In this document: positions 5,110-5,452 of the stretch, piece by piece
Position numbering within the stretch: position 1 is the stretch's first letter
Layout of the letters: each line of letters begins with the position of its first letter
Assembly (NCBI GenBank): GCA_955652845.1
Contig: CATPBY010000360.1
Location: 1 to 5,452, forward strand
Length of the DNA stretch: 5,452 bases
Direction of reading: 5' to 3'
From: an uncultured Terriglobales bacterium
GTDB lineage: Bacteria > Acidobacteriota > Terriglobia > Terriglobales > Acidobacteriaceae
Notes under the pieces: model-generated
The model's database searches: none
What the model saw: only the letters and a program-made list of their open reading frames with translations
Told to the model about the DNA's origin: nothing
Translations under genes and position numbers: made by a program

Positions 5110-5243
5110 CTGAGCCCAGCCGCTTTTCGTAGGGAGCGAAGAGCCAGCCCTTAGCGAAGTCGAAGGAATCTCGCACGCGTCGGCACAGCACGATGTGGTC
5201 ACTCCGCCGAGCTGCCTCGCCCGGCTGAAGTGCGCCGGGCTTT
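5110..5243. repeat. Hairpin-rich intergenic segment, possible interspersed repeat
   Basis: No credible gene covers 5058-5360. The part 5110-5243 holds three successive inverted repeats: GCTTTTCG/CGAAGAGC at 5122-5129/5137-5144 (one G-U pair, 7-base loop), CCTT/AAGG bracketing TAGCGAAGTCG-like sequence at 5149-5166, and GCCCGGC/GCCGGGC at 5219-5240. The phrase CCCTTAGCGAAGTCGAAGG resembles dispersed intergenic repeats I recall from environmental bacterial genomes, including Acidobacteria. Only one copy is in the window, so repeat status is inference. Confidence 0.35.
5219..5243 (+). terminator. Terminator-like GC hairpin downstream of the RDD gene
   Basis: Stem GCCCGGC (5219-5225) with GCCGGGC (5234-5240), loop of 8 bases, all-GC 7-bp stem, followed by only three T (TTTGG). 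It lies about 160 bases after the RDD stop codon. The short T-run makes it a weak intrinsic terminator at best; it may instead be the end of a repeat element. Confidence 0.4.
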
Positions 5244-5283
5244 GGATGACGCATAAGAAAAAACGCTAAGAATTCATAATGGG

Positions 5284-5314
5284 TTTACCCCCTCTCACTC
5301 TTTAAGCTTTATAC
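5284..5314 (+). promoter_or_regulatory. AT-rich possible promoter for the gene at 5361
   Basis: From 5255 to 5340 the sequence turns AT-rich, unlike its surroundings. TTTACC (5284-5289, 4 of 6 to TTGACA) and TTATAC (5309-5314) are spaced by 19 bases, longer than ideal. A second possible -10, TTAAAT, lies at 5326-5331. GGGTTTACCC at 5281-5290 is a short inverted repeat (GGGT/ACCC) that could be an operator. Location is plausible, exact boxes are not certain. Confidence 0.25.
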
Positions 5315-5338
5315 GCGCCAATGTGTTAAATTTTTAAG

Positions 5339-5358
5339 TTTGCGCCATCCTGCGCAAA
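5339..5358 (+). promoter_or_regulatory. Hairpin directly before the start codon at 5361
   Basis: TTTGCGC (5339-5345) and GCGCAAA (5352-5358) form a perfect 7-bp stem with a 6-base loop CATCCT, ending two bases before ATG5361. It occupies the whole place where a Shine-Dalgarno would be; none is present. It could be a translation-control stem, an operator dyad, or the edge of a leader that is removed in a shorter transcript. Confidence 0.5.
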
Positions 5359-5360
5359 TC

Positions 5361-5452
5361 ATGTCTTCTATCACCCAGAACGTCAGACGCCCGGCCGTCA
5401 AAGTATTCGTCGCCACCACGGTCATGCTGACGTTTATCTCTTTTTGGCGGGC
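5361..5452 (+). CDS. N-terminus of a membrane protein, possibly an amino-acid permease (partial)
   Basis: The frame from ATG5361 stays open to the window end (30 codons plus 2 bases). It encodes a short polar, basic lead (MSSITQNVRRPAVK) and then a hydrophobic segment (VFVATTVMLTFISFWR), consistent with a first transmembrane helix with its N-terminus inside. The phrase TVMLTFISFWR recalls, from memory, the start of APC-superfamily amino-acid transporters of Acidobacteria, but 30 residues cannot prove this. Transcribed in the same direction as the RDD gene 303 bases upstream, with an AT-rich promoter-like region and a hairpin between them, so probably a separate unit. Confidence 0.6.
   Translation, partial: MSSITQNVRRPAVKVFVATTVMLTFISFWR

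Noticed and set aside
5054..5254. 66-codon open frame on the minus strand
   Set aside because: Covers exactly the hairpin-rich intergenic segment, so it is best explained as a by-product of repeat sequence.

Overview
The window looks like a stretch of chromosomal DNA from a moderately GC-rich Gram-negative soil-type bacterium, most likely an Acidobacteriota of the Terriglobia (Koribacter/Sulfotelmatobacter-like) group. That assignment is inference. It rests on the carboxylase layout (a biotin carboxylase tail followed by a stand-alone biotin carrier with its own N-terminal domain), a DsbA-type protein with an unusual N-terminal domain, an RDD protein with a very long charged N-terminal region, and GTG/TTG starts with few Shine-Dalgarno sites. 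No plasmid, phage, IS or CRISPR signature is visible.

Layout. (1) Bases 1-578, plus strand: the extreme C-terminal tail of what is probably a biotin carboxylase, apparently carrying a one-base frameshift, then a complete biotinyl carrier protein (81-578). (2) Bases 613-3626, minus strand, three genes transcribed in the order larE (3626-2772), dsbA-like thiol oxidoreductase (2690-1737), SurA/PpiC-like prolyl isomerase lipoprotein (1680-613). This strand converges with the biotin carrier gene across a 34-base gap. (3) Bases 3627-3824: divergent intergenic region with a large inverted repeat and a possible 13-codon leader ORF. (4) Bases 3825-5057, plus strand: an RDD-family membrane protein with about 280 residues of probably disordered N-terminus. 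(5) Bases 5058-5360: about 300 bases without a credible gene. The first part has several hairpins and looks like an interspersed intergenic repeat ending in a terminator-like stem. The second part is AT-rich and promoter-like. (6) Bases 5361-5452: the start of a membrane protein gene cut by the window end.

How the genes fit together. The first block belongs to acyl-CoA (acetyl- or propionyl-CoA) carboxylation. The DsbA-like protein and the PpiC-like lipoprotein form a plausible extracytoplasmic protein-folding pair: disulfide formation plus prolyl isomerisation and chaperoning. LarE is a sulfur insertase for the nickel-pincer cofactor of lactate racemase-type enzymes, but no larA, larB or larC is in view. 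Its three cysteines point to the [4Fe-4S]-dependent rather than the sacrificial-cysteine type. I saw no clearly novel multi-gene system. The best leads are the carboxylase frameshift, the LarE cysteine set, the DsbA N-terminal domain, the substituted PpiC active site, and the structured leader upstream of the RDD gene.
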